This document shows positions 10,611-18,215 of a stretch of DNA of 53,362 bases, one piece after another (position 1 is the stretch's first letter; each line of letters begins with the position of its first letter). Source of the DNA: Planctomycetia bacterium (GTDB lineage: Bacteria; Planctomycetota; Planctomycetia; Pirellulales; PNKZ01); the NCBI GenBank assembly GCA_021413845.1, contig JAIOPP010000012.1, forward strand, positions 1 to 53,362, read 5' to 3'. The notes under the pieces were generated by a model, which made no database searches, had not been told where the DNA came from, and saw only the letters and a program-made list of their open reading frames with translations. A program made the translations under genes and the position numbers.

Positions 10611-11957
10611 TTAAAAGTTCAGGAAGTATTCGGGAATGCTGATGATGTACTTCAAGTTCACGGTCCAGCGCAGCACCATCTTCAAAGGGAGCGAGGCCAT
10701 GAGCAGCAGCAGGTTCGCCATCAGCATGTATCGCACCAAGCCCATCTTCGCGTAGAAACTGCGGAACACGGTCACGGCCATGATCGGCGGCAGCAACAGC
10801 AAGTAGCCGAGCGTTAGGATGATGCCCGGGCTTTCGCGCCAGAGAATGTAGAGGATCTCGGTTCCGGCGCTACTGCCGGCCGGAGCCTTCGGCATTCCCC
10901 GTTCGAGCAAGCCGCCCCAGAAGTATTGCGAAAGGTCGACGTTGTTCTGTGCGAGTACTTTGTGCGCGTCCCAATACTCGAACGGTCCGAAGAAGTTCCA
11001 GTTGGGCCCGCGCAGAAACGTTCCCAAGATAATGAGCACGATCCACAACTCGAAGAAGCCGATCTGAAACACGATGTAGCTGAACTTGCGTTCTTCGATC
11101 GTGTAGTAGCCGTTGCCCCCCTTGTTGAAGTCGAGGAACGGAATCGCCATTAGCCCGAACACGACGATGCTCGGCAGCACCACGCCGGCGTACCACGGAT
11201 CGTAGTACACGAGCATTTCCTGCAAGCCGAGGAAGTACCAAGGGGCCTTCGACGGGTTCGGCGTCTTCACGCTGCTTGCCGGCTCTTCGAGCGGCGCGGG
11301 AAGCGCCAGCGCCCAGACGAGCATCAGCGCCGTCACCGCGACCATGCAGATCATTTCGGTGTAGACCAAGTCGGGCCACACGAGCACCTTCTCGTCGTCG
11401 ACCTTCTCCATCGGCGGCAAGCCTTGTCGCCGGCGATCGTCGTTGATGACGGCGCGATACGTGGCTACCCAGGTAAAGAACCCGAGCAAGAACACGAGGC
11501 CGACGATCGGCACGTTGTCCGGCTTGCCGACGATCTCGAAGAAGTTCGCATCGGTCACGGCGAGGCCCATGCCGAACATCGCAAGATTCAAAAGCACCCA
11601 GGCCACGGCCGGCTTCGTCCACCAGTTGCGGAACAGAAACAGAAACGCCATGCCGGCGAGCGAGCCGACGGTGAGCGTCACCGGGCCGGAAAGAGAGTTG
11701 ATCAGGTGCTTTACCGCTTCGGGAAGTTCCGGCGGGCTCCCCATCATCGCGATCGGAGCGAGAATCAAAAACCAAGCACCGAGCAGCATCCACAGCGCAA
11801 GGTTCGAGACCGTGAGGCCGCCGAGCTTAAACAGCGGACGGATGCCGCTGCGCCAAGCCATGAGTGCGGCGCTCCAATTCAGAATGCAAAGGATCAGGTA
11901 GTAAAAACCCAATCCCATCTGAATCCGAGAGAGAAAGACTTCGTGATTGCCGTGCAT
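10611..11957 (-). CDS. Cytochrome b subunit with C-terminal-domain (subunit IV-like) quinol site
   Basis: Polytopic membrane protein of 448 residues. The second half contains KAPWYFLGLQEMLVYYDPWYAGVVLP (about 237-262), matching the PEWY-type Qo-site region of the cytochrome b C-terminal domain, with Ala where Glu normally sits. It is followed by several more helices. The first 200 residues hold about five extra hydrophobic segments and no His pair spaced 13-15 apart, so this part is not a second heme-bearing cytochrome b N-domain; I do not recognise it. The gene is downstream of the b6-like gene and upstream of the octaheme cytochrome. Together these make the split cytochrome b of a Rieske/cytochrome b complex. 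Confidence 0.88.
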   Translation of the reverse strand: MHGNHEVFLSRIQMGLGFYYLILCILNWSAALMAWRSGIRPLFKLGGLTVSNLALWMLLGAWFLILAPIAMMGSPPELPEAVKHLINSLSGPVTLTVGSLAGMAFLFLFRNWWTKPAVAWVLLNLAMFGMGLAVTDANFFEIVGKPDNVPIVGLVFLLGFFTWVATYRAVINDDRRRQGLPPMEKVDDEKVLVWPDLVYTEMICMVAVTALMLVWALALPAPLEEPASSVKTPNPSKAPWYFLGLQEMLVYYDPWYAGVVLPSIVVFGLMAIPFLDFNKGGNGYYTIEERKFSYIVFQIGFFELWIVLIILGTFLRGPNWNFFGPFEYWDAHKVLAQNNVDLSQYFWGGLLERGMPKAPAGSSAGTEILYILWRESPGIILTLGYLLLLPPIMAVTVFRSFYAKMGLVRYMLMANLLLLMASLPLKMVLRWTVNLKYIISIPEYFLNF

Positions 11958-12055
11958 GGTTGTTCAATGAATTCGTATTCGGGATGACGACCGCCTCGTA
12001 CGGCCGCACATAACTCTTCGCTCTTCTCTGCCTCAAATCACTATCTCAAGCGGCT

Positions 12056-12829
12056 TTACAGCGGCCCACTGATACCGCCGTCTTTGCGAACTCGCCAGAA
12101 GTGGATCGCCAACAACAGCGAAGCCGCCAACGGAATCGCAACGCAATGCAACACGTAGAACCGGTTCAGCGTCTCTTCGCCGACGAAGCGGGCACCCAAA
12201 AGTGCGAACCGCGCGTCGGATGCGTTCGTAATCATGTCGAGACCGCCGACATGCAGAATTTGCTGGCCGGGACCTTCGTGGCCGAGGAACGGCGTAGCGC
12301 GAGCCATGTTCGATCCGACCGTGATAGCCCAGATCGCCAACTGATCCCACGGCAACAAATAGCCGGTGAAAGAGAGCAGGAGCGTCAGCAGTAGCAAGAT
12401 CACGCCGACGACCCAATTGAACTCCCGCGGAGGCTTATAGCTACCTGTGAGAAACACACGATACATGTGCAGCCAAGTCGTGATGACCATCGCGTGCGCA
12501 CCCCAGCGATGCAACTCGCGGAACACGCCGAGGCTTACGACGTCGCGCAGATCTTGGATGTCTTTGAAGGCCCACTCCAGCGTCGGCCGGTAGTAGAACA
12601 TCAAGAGCACGCCGGTCAGCGTCTCGATCAGGAAGAGGAAGAACGTCACCCCGCCCATACACCAGGTATAGCTGAGCGCGATCCCTTGCTTCTTCACCGA
12701 AACCGGATGGAGATGCAGGAAGAAGTTGGTGAGCATCACCACGATCCGATTGCGCCGATCCAGCGGCATCGGATGACGGAAGACGCTCTTCCAAACTTGC
12801 GAATTACGAATGTTCTCGCCGATGGACAT
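12056..12829 (-). CDS. Cytochrome b6-like subunit of a Rieske/cytochrome b complex
   Basis: 257 residues, about four transmembrane helices, the split cytochrome b form. The diheme ligands are present as H107/H121 (RELHRWGAH...LHMYR, 14 apart) and H228/H243 (15 apart), the spacing of cytochrome b6. The end, [10 protein letters not shown], is also b6-like. Cys57 in [10 protein letters not shown] aligns by motif with the b6 cysteine (YCLGGIT) that covalently holds heme ci, so a third heme is likely. It probably oxidises menaquinol or another quinol and passes electrons to the Rieske protein encoded immediately upstream. Spacing to the Rieske stop is 128 bp and to the next cytochrome b gene 98 bp. 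Confidence 0.94.
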   Translation of the reverse strand: MSIGENIRNSQVWKSVFRHPMPLDRRNRIVVMLTNFFLHLHPVSVKKQGIALSYTWCMGGVTFFLFLIETLTGVLLMFYYRPTLEWAFKDIQDLRDVVSLGVFRELHRWGAHAMVITTWLHMYRVFLTGSYKPPREFNWVVGVILLLLTLLLSFTGYLLPWDQLAIWAITVGSNMARATPFLGHEGPGQQILHVGGLDMITNASDARFALLGARFVGEETLNRFYVLHCVAIPLAASLLLAIHFWRVRKDGGISGPL

Positions 12830-12957
12830 GTGCGGTTCGATTCAAGTCGGGTCGGTGAAACGGAAATTCAAACAACGCGGAAATTCAAAGCTGAGCGGAC
12901 GGCGAACAAGCGGAGAGAGCGACGCCTCGGCGAATGCCGAGCGCCGCTGCTTCGCGC

Positions 12958-14079
12958 TTATCCCGTATAGAACGATTGCGGATCGACCCACTGTCCCATC
13001 TCTTCGAAGAACAGTTTGCTCTTGTCGACTTCGAGTTGGCCGTCGTCGGCGAGCGAGATCGCATAGCGTTCCAAAGGCCGCGGGGCCGGGCCTTCGAAAT
13101 TGATGCCGTCTTTGTAGAAGCCGCTACCGTGGCAGGGGCATTTGAATTTCTGTTCCGCTTCGAGCCAGTTCGGCGTGCAGCCGAGATGCGTACACACGGT
13201 CCGGATCGCGCAAATTTCCGGCTGGCCGTTGTATTCCGTGTTCACGATCCAAACGCCGAACTGCGCTTTGAACTTCTCTTCGACCTTGCCGAGCGCGAAA
13301 TCGCTTGGGAAGCCGACTTTGAATCGGCTAGGCGGCTCGGTAAGAATGTTGGGGAACATGAAGCGTGCGAGGCCCAACGTCCACAAGCCGCCGGCTGCGG
13401 CGAGGCACGTGTAGCCGAGCCCGAGCATCGAGCCGAACATCACGCTTAGGAACCCGCGGCGATCTTCGGCCGCGGCTCCCTTGGCACCGGCCTTGGCTGC
13501 GGGCTTCGGTTGCGCGAAGTCGGGCTTCACCGGCATCGTCGGCGCGATCTTGGCCGGCTTCTCGGGTGCGAGAACCGGGCTTTCCTTCGCGGCCGCTTCG
13601 GCTTTCGTCATCGGTCCCGGCTTCGCGCTTTTACGCGCGGCGGCCAAGATGCTCGACGTATCCTTCGGCCCAGCTGCGACGACTGCCCCGGGGGCTTCTT
13701 TCTTTTCGGCGGCCGGCTTCGGGGCCGGAGCTTGTTTCGCTTCCACGGGCTTCGGCGGAGCCTTGGGCGATTCCGCTGCGGCACCGCCGGCTTTCGCGGC
13801 GCCTTGAGCACGCGCCGCGGCGAGCATCTCGGCCACGCTCAGCTTGCCGCCGGCCGGCTTCGGAGCGGCGGGCTTGGGCGCCGGAGCGGCGGCAGGTGCT
13901 TCCGCGGGTGTCTCAGGTGCGGCCTGCGCTGCGGGACCTTGAGCGGCTGGTTCCGCCGCGGGCGCGGCGTCCGCCGGAGGATCGGCAGCGGGCCCTGCCG
14001 CAGCCGCCGCAGCGTCTGCTTTGTTTTTACGCGCTAGTGCCAGAATTTCCTGTACGGAAAGTTTCTTCTGCTCGGCCAT
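12958..14079 (-). CDS. Rieske [2Fe-2S] protein with long Ala/Pro-rich N-terminal extension
   Basis: Iron-sulfur subunit of the cytochrome bc/b6f-type complex. The cluster motifs CTHLGC (296-301) and CPCHGSGF (from 314) supply the two Cys and two His ligands. A Tat-like RRGFL (from 207) precedes one membrane helix (about 212-240), as expected for a Rieske anchor. The first 205 residues are a low-complexity Ala/Pro/Lys tail expected to stay in the cytoplasm. They contain three copies of a short motif: KLSVQEILALAR, KLSVAEMLAAAR and TSSILAAAR. Start taken as ATG 14079 (MAEQKK); an in-frame ATG at 14094 would add five residues. First gene of the respiratory block. Confidence 0.94.
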   Translation of the reverse strand: MAEQKKLSVQEILALARKNKADAAAAAAGPAADPPADAAPAAEPAAQGPAAQAAPETPAEAPAAAPAPKPAAPKPAGGKLSVAEMLAAARAQGAAKAGGAAAESPKAPPKPVEAKQAPAPKPAAEKKEAPGAVVAAGPKDTSSILAAARKSAKPGPMTKAEAAAKESPVLAPEKPAKIAPTMPVKPDFAQPKPAAKAGAKGAAAEDRRGFLSVMFGSMLGLGYTCLAAAGGLWTLGLARFMFPNILTEPPSRFKVGFPSDFALGKVEEKFKAQFGVWIVNTEYNGQPEICAIRTVCTHLGCTPNWLEAEQKFKCPCHGSGFYKDGINFEGPAPRPLERYAISLADDGQLEVDKSKLFFEEMGQWVDPQSFYTG

Positions 14080-14719
14080 GTCTTTTGTTTTCAACCCCGC
14101 GTTGTTCAGCCGTCGTCACGGCGAAATTCAACGACCCGTCGCACTGCAAAATCTCGGCGACCTACTCGATCGATGAGCGACTCACTTCTGCGACTCTCTC
14201 GGCCCGCCCGCAATCCCTGCACGGACTAACCGCTGCGATCGATCCCAACCCATCCAACCCTTCGACCCCCCAACCCCTCGACGGCATTGCCGATCGCTCC
14301 GGCGAGAGACCTCGCAGCGCGACCGGAAATCGCCGCAAAGCGTTTCCAAGACAGCGTTGCCGGCCTGCGGCAATCATCGTAAGTAGGGCAGTAAAGTGGG
14401 TGTTGTACCACAAGTCGGGAACTTTGACATAGCCGCGCTTGTGATTTATTTCACGATCCTGTGGAAATTGTTATTGTGCCCCTCCCGATTGTCAACCGCT
14501 ACCCAGCCTCGCCTCCCGCCCATCGAGGGGAGAAAAGCGAGAGAATCGGGTCGACGGAATTCTCGCCGCCGGCGAAGATCGTCCTTCATCGGCGAATTCT
14601 CCACGCGGCTGAACGCCGTTGTCGCACCTAACGAAATTTTTTCGCAGTTGTCGACGAGTTCTTACGAGACAGATATGTAAAGCGACGCCGGCGAATCGAA
14701 AAAGATCAGAGCCGACAAA
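14080..14719. other. 640 bp divergent intergenic region
   Basis: Lies between the Rieske gene (minus strand) and the D-glutamate cyclase-like gene (plus strand), so it must hold the promoters of both unless the respiratory block is read through from elsewhere. Several reading frames cross it, but none has recognisable protein features. Apart from the possible minus-strand promoter listed separately I see no RNA gene or repeat here. Confidence 0.6.
14468..14495 (-). promoter_or_regulatory. Possible promoter of the respiratory gene block
   Basis: On the minus strand a perfect TTGACA (14490-14495) is followed after 16 bp by TAACAA (14468-14473), a weak -10. It would give a leader of nearly 400 nt before the Rieske gene. 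Sequence match only; the poor -10 keeps confidence low. Confidence 0.3.
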
Positions 14720-15730
14720 ATGATGCGCGATGCAACGATCGATTGGCGACGGCTCGACGGACTCGTGCGACGCGACCCTTCCGCGCGCGGCCTCGCAGCC
14801 TATCGCGATGCGGAAGGCCGGCCGATTCCCAGCGATCTCGCAGCGGCCGCGCACGATCTGCAACACGCGACCAAGGTCTTGCTCGTCACCGGCTTCGGCA
14901 TTGCGACTTCCGCCGGCCTGCGCGCCGAGACCGATGGTCCGCCCGGCGCGGTTTTTCTCGCCAGCATGTTGCGCGCGTGCGCGATCGACGTCGACATCGC
15001 GACCGACGAACTCGGCGCGCCGCTCGTTCGTGCCGGTCTCCGCGCAGCCGATCTTGCCGACGTTGGGCTCATCGAAGTCTCGGCTTCTTTTTCGTACGAC
15101 GATTGCGACGGAATCTTGAGCGACGGCTATTCGCATCTCGTCGCGATCGAGCGCGTGGGCCCGAACCACACGCAAGAATCGATCGCACGGCAAGACGCTC
15201 GCGCAGCCGATGACTTCGAGCGACTTGTCGCTCCCGAAGATCGAGATACCTGCCGCAACATGCGCGGAGAATCGATCGACGATCGAACTCCGCCGCTGCA
15301 TTTGCTCTTCGAGCAAGAGACCGACGACGAAGATGATCCTTCGTCCGAAGTTTCGCGCCCCGTCACGATCGGCATCGCCGACGGCGGCAACGAGATCGGC
15401 TGCGGTCGCATCGCGTGGAGCACGCTGCGCAAGGCGGTCGCGCAAGGCCCCGCAGAACTGATCGCGTGTCGCATTGCCACCGATTATCTCATCATCGCGG
15501 GCATCAGCAATTGGGGCGCGTACGCCCTCGGTGCCGCGGTCGCAGTGCTTTGCGAGCGGCAAGCCGAGGTCCGCGATTGGTCGCGCGACCGCCAGCGCGC
15601 GATCCTCGTGGCGATGGTCGAGGAAGCCGGTGCCGTCGATGGGATGACGAAGCGCGCCGAACCGACCGTCGACGGCGTCGCACTCGCACCGTACCTCGAC
15701 ACGTTCGATAAGATTCGCTCGCTGTTTTAA
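14720..15730 (+). CDS. D-glutamate cyclase-like protein (DUF4392 family)
   Basis: 336 residues, cytoplasmic. The pattern GFGIATSAGLRAETDGPPGA near the N-terminus and IGIADGGNEIGCGRI plus SNWGAYALGAAV in the C-terminal half match the D-glutamate cyclase family, which converts D-glutamate to 5-oxo-D-proline in the mammalian mitochondrial member; activity here is by homology. The middle (about 175-215) is acidic and variable (EQETDDEDDPSS). Two adjacent ATG codons (14720, 14723) could both serve as start. It stands alone: the next gene is convergent and starts its 3' end 20 bp away. Confidence 0.82.
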   Translation: MMRDATIDWRRLDGLVRRDPSARGLAAYRDAEGRPIPSDLAAAAHDLQHATKVLLVTGFGIATSAGLRAETDGPPGAVFLASMLRACAIDVDIATDELGAPLVRAGLRAADLADVGLIEVSASFSYDDCDGILSDGYSHLVAIERVGPNHTQESIARQDARAADDFERLVAPEDRDTCRNMRGESIDDRTPPLHLLFEQETDDEDDPSSEVSRPVTIGIADGGNEIGCGRIAWSTLRKAVAQGPAELIACRIATDYLIIAGISNWGAYALGAAVAVLCERQAEVRDWSRDRQRAILVAMVEEAGAVDGMTKRAEPTVDGVALAPYLDTFDKIRSLF

Positions 15731-15750
15731 GCCAGAATAAACGCGGTTCG

Positions 15751-16956
15751 TCAACGCTCGAACGCGAACACCGCTTCGTCGTCGTTCGGTCGGCCGGTAA
15801 TGAGATCGGCGATGAGTTTCGCGGCGATCATGCTGAAAGTGATGCCGTTTCCGCCGTAGCCGAGCGCTGCGAAACTGTTCGGCCGTTGAGGAATTCGGCC
15901 GATGTAGGCGAGGCCGTCTTTCGTTTCGGCGAAAGTTCCGGCCCAAGTACAGGCCGCCTCGAAAGGGATCTTCGGGAACAGCTTCGCGAACCGCTTGTGC
16001 AAGCGTTCGGTCTTTCGCGCGATCCGTGTAGGGCTCACATGATCTTGGCTGAACGAGGTGTCTTCGCCGCCGATGACGATTCGGCCGTCGCTGGTTTGTC
16101 GCGCATAGAAGTAAGGGCGGGCCGTCTCCCACAAGAGCCAGCCGTCGGGCCAGCCGGGAAAGTTCGTCGCCGGCGCGCTTGCGGCGGCATAGGTCGAACG
16201 CAACCGGCCCGGCATCTTCGGCAGCGACTCGCCGACTTCGTAACCGGTCGCCCATACGATCTGTTTCGCCGAGATCGTCGCGCCATCGGTCGTGGCGACG
16301 ATTCCCGCCTCGCTTTCATCGAACGTCTCGACGTTCGTCTCGCCGAAGATGCGCATGCCGTGGCGCTCGGCTCCACGCAAGAGCGATTGCGTGAATCGAA
16401 AAGGATCGATTTGCGCATCGCCTTTTGAGTGCAGCGCAGCCGCGGCGGAGAGGGAAGTTTCGTCGGCAAGTTCTGCGCGGGAGAGTAGTCGCACATCGAA
16501 GCCGGCCTCTTGGCGGCAAGCGAACTCCCGCTTCAAGCGAGCCCGATGCCACCAAGAACTCGCGAAGTACAAGCTCTCGCGGCGTAGGAACTCCGAACGG
16601 TCGTCGAGTTCGTCGAGCAATGTTTCGATGTCGTCGATCGCCGTCAGCCCGCGTAGATAAGCATGTACGGCATGCTCGCGCCCGACGATGCCGATCAGAT
16701 CCGAAAGCGGCGTGTCGACTTCGTATTGCAACAGCCCGGTGCTGGCGAACGTACTGCCGACTCCCGGCGTGCGCCGATCGACGACGATCACATCGACTCC
16801 GCGCTTGGTCAACGTGTAACCAACCAGCGCCCCACTAATACCACCGCCGACCACGACGACTTCGCAATGAAGCTCGCCGTGCGCCGCAGCATATTCGCGC
16901 GGCTTCGCCCGCTCGTCGGTAACCGCCCAAACCGGTCGACCTGTATGAAGATTCAT
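15751..16956 (-). CDS. FAD-dependent oxidoreductase (DAO family)
   Basis: 401 residues. An N-terminal dinucleotide-binding fold, VVVVGGGISGALVG followed by the acidic strand end VIVVDRR, begins near residue 33. The C-terminal GYGGNGITFSM loop and the TGYE/WATGY segment are typical of the D-amino-acid oxidase superfamily (glycine oxidase, sarcosine oxidase and YurR-like members). No transmembrane segment or signal is seen. Substrate cannot be assigned. It converges on the D-glutamate cyclase-like gene with a 20 bp gap; both could act on amino acids, but that link is only a guess. The ATG at 16956 lies directly before the fold, which supports this start. Confidence 0.87.
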   Translation of the reverse strand: MNLHTGRPVWAVTDERAKPREYAAAHGELHCEVVVVGGGISGALVGYTLTKRGVDVIVVDRRTPGVGSTFASTGLLQYEVDTPLSDLIGIVGREHAVHAYLRGLTAIDDIETLLDELDDRSEFLRRESLYFASSWWHRARLKREFACRQEAGFDVRLLSRAELADETSLSAAAALHSKGDAQIDPFRFTQSLLRGAERHGMRIFGETNVETFDESEAGIVATTDGATISAKQIVWATGYEVGESLPKMPGRLRSTYAAASAPATNFPGWPDGWLLWETARPYFYARQTSDGRIVIGGEDTSFSQDHVSPTRIARKTERLHKRFAKLFPKIPFEAACTWAGTFAETKDGLAYIGRIPQRPNSFAALGYGGNGITFSMIAAKLIADLITGRPNDDEAVFAFER

Positions 16957-17094
16957 CGTGATGCCGTCTCGCCTGAGTCGCGGGCCTGTGGGCTAGCGCG
17001 CAAGCGGCTAAGCGACCGCGGCGCTGAAGTGCCCTATGATGAGCACTTACCGTGCCTGGCGAGATTCAAATCGTGGCGATTTAGCTCTGTCAAC

Positions 17095-17204
17095 GTAGCA
17101 GGCACGTTCCACGTGCCGTCCGCCGCTTGCATCGTTCGGCGATGGAGTCGTGCCGCGATGCCCGAAGTCTTCCGTGGTCACGGCACGTGGAACGTGCCTA
17201 CTAC
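17095..17204. repeat. Nested-palindrome element, copy 1
   Basis: A 110 bp element with terminal inverted repeats of about 25 bp: the left end starts GTAGCAGGCACG and the right end closes CGTGCCTACTAC, with one mismatch between arms. Each arm carries its own palindrome, GGCACGTTCCACGTGCC or its complement. The interior is shared with the copies at 34962, 37262 and 51197 (CGGCGATGG, CCGAAGTC, TCCGTGG). Confidence 0.9.
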
Positions 17205-17231
17205 TTTGTAGTAGACGTGCTCCAAAGGAAA

Positions 17232-17251
17232 CGGCCGGTTAACACCGGCCG
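17232..17251 (-). terminator. Hairpin downstream of the secreted coiled-coil protein gene
   Basis: CGGCCGGT pairs with ACCGGCCG across a 4-base loop. Read on the minus strand, the stem is followed by TTTCCTTT. It lies 33 bp after the stop of the gene at 17285-18028, so it is a likely intrinsic terminator with an imperfect T tract. Confidence 0.55.
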
Positions 17252-17284
17252 CTCGCCTCGGATATTCGTATGCGCCGTGGCCGA

Positions 17285-18028
17285 TTAGCCCGGCGGGGCG
17301 TTGGGGTTGAGGGTCGTCGAGGCTTGGCCGTCGTTGTCGAGGCCCGAGTAGCGCGACTCTTCGGCGATCGCTTCGATGAAGTGGCGGGCCGCGAAGAACT
17401 CGTTCGTCGGGTACTGCGCGATTAACGTGTCGAGGTAGTCGCGCATCGCGCCGGTGATCGGCGAGACGTTGTAGTACGACACGGCCCCGGGGTCTTTCAC
17501 GCGTTGCGTGAACAACGCTTGTAGTTTTTCGCGATACGATTTGAACTCATCGGCCAGCAGCAGCGGATTCCAATTGATCTCGCCGGTGACCGGATCGAGT
17601 TGCGAGATCGTCAGACGCGGGCGCTTCGGCGGCGGAACGTTCTTCGCCCAGATCTCCGACTCGCGCTGCTTTTTCTCGGCGGCTCGTTGCCGATTCAAGC
17701 GTTGCAACTCATCCTTCGCTTGCGCCGCCTTCACGCGATTGTCGAGCGCCATCGAGTAAGCTTGTTCGGATGCCTGCGCCGCTTGCGCCGTCATCACGTT
17801 ATATTCCCCTTGGGCGCGGACGAGGTTGCCCATGCCGGTCGCCATCGACCCATAAGCGGTTCCCCCGCCGTAACCGCCGCCGTAGTAACCGTTGTAGCCG
17901 CCGTAGCCGACCGGAGCGGTATAGCGAAACGGCGTATAGGGAGCATACTGTGCCGCGGCGCTGGAAAGGCCCAAGCAGCAAAGGGCGACCAAGAGCCAGG
18001 CCGCTTTGAGGGATGCCGTGGTAGGCAT
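17285..18028 (-). CDS. Secreted coiled-coil protein of unknown function
   Basis: 247 residues that I do not recognise beyond a planctomycete-like style. A signal peptide (about 1-26, ending SSAAA) is followed by a Gly/Tyr-rich stretch (GYGGYNGYYGGGYGGG, about 41-56). Next comes a charged region rich in Ala, Gln, Lys and Arg (about 70-135), probably a coiled coil. The C-terminal domain begins with LDPVTGEINWNPLLL. GGAG sits about 9 nt before the ATG at 18028. The gene diverges from the HEAT-repeat gene across 187 bp and is followed by a hairpin terminator. Probably periplasmic or envelope-associated. Confidence 0.8.
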   Translation of the reverse strand: MPTTASLKAAWLLVALCCLGLSSAAAQYAPYTPFRYTAPVGYGGYNGYYGGGYGGGTAYGSMATGMGNLVRAQGEYNVMTAQAAQASEQAYSMALDNRVKAAQAKDELQRLNRQRAAEKKQRESEIWAKNVPPPKRPRLTISQLDPVTGEINWNPLLLADEFKSYREKLQALFTQRVKDPGAVSYYNVSPITGAMRDYLDTLIAQYPTNEFFAARHFIEAIAEESRYSGLDNDGQASTTLNPNAPPG

Positions 18029-18215
18029 GATGGGAACTCCGGAGAATTTTTCAAAGGTGCTGATTTCGGCGCAACCGTAAGTTACGATAATGGCACGCGA
18101 GCGCGCAGGCTACAAGTCTTCGGAATCCCAAACCGGGCTGATTTCGTCGAGACCCCACGGTAGCCGTGCGACGCGTTATGCACCCGCAAAGAATTACATC
18201 CTGGAGTTTTCGGAC

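Larger units (their letters stand above)
16957..17284. other. 328 bp intergenic region with a palindromic repeat and a hairpin
   Basis: Between the FAD oxidoreductase start and the 3' end of the secreted coiled-coil protein, both on the minus strand. It holds copy 1 of the nested-palindrome element and a terminator-like hairpin, listed separately. The remaining sequence next to the oxidoreductase start shows no clear promoter. Confidence 0.6.

Noticed and set aside
14492-16255. 587-codon minus-strand frame across the D-glutamate cyclase-like gene
   Set aside because: It covers a convincing gene on the other strand and has shadow-type composition.
17093-17211. Peptides such as AGTFHVPSA and GTWNVPTT in several frames
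   Set aside because: They are translations of the nested-palindrome element, not coding sequence.
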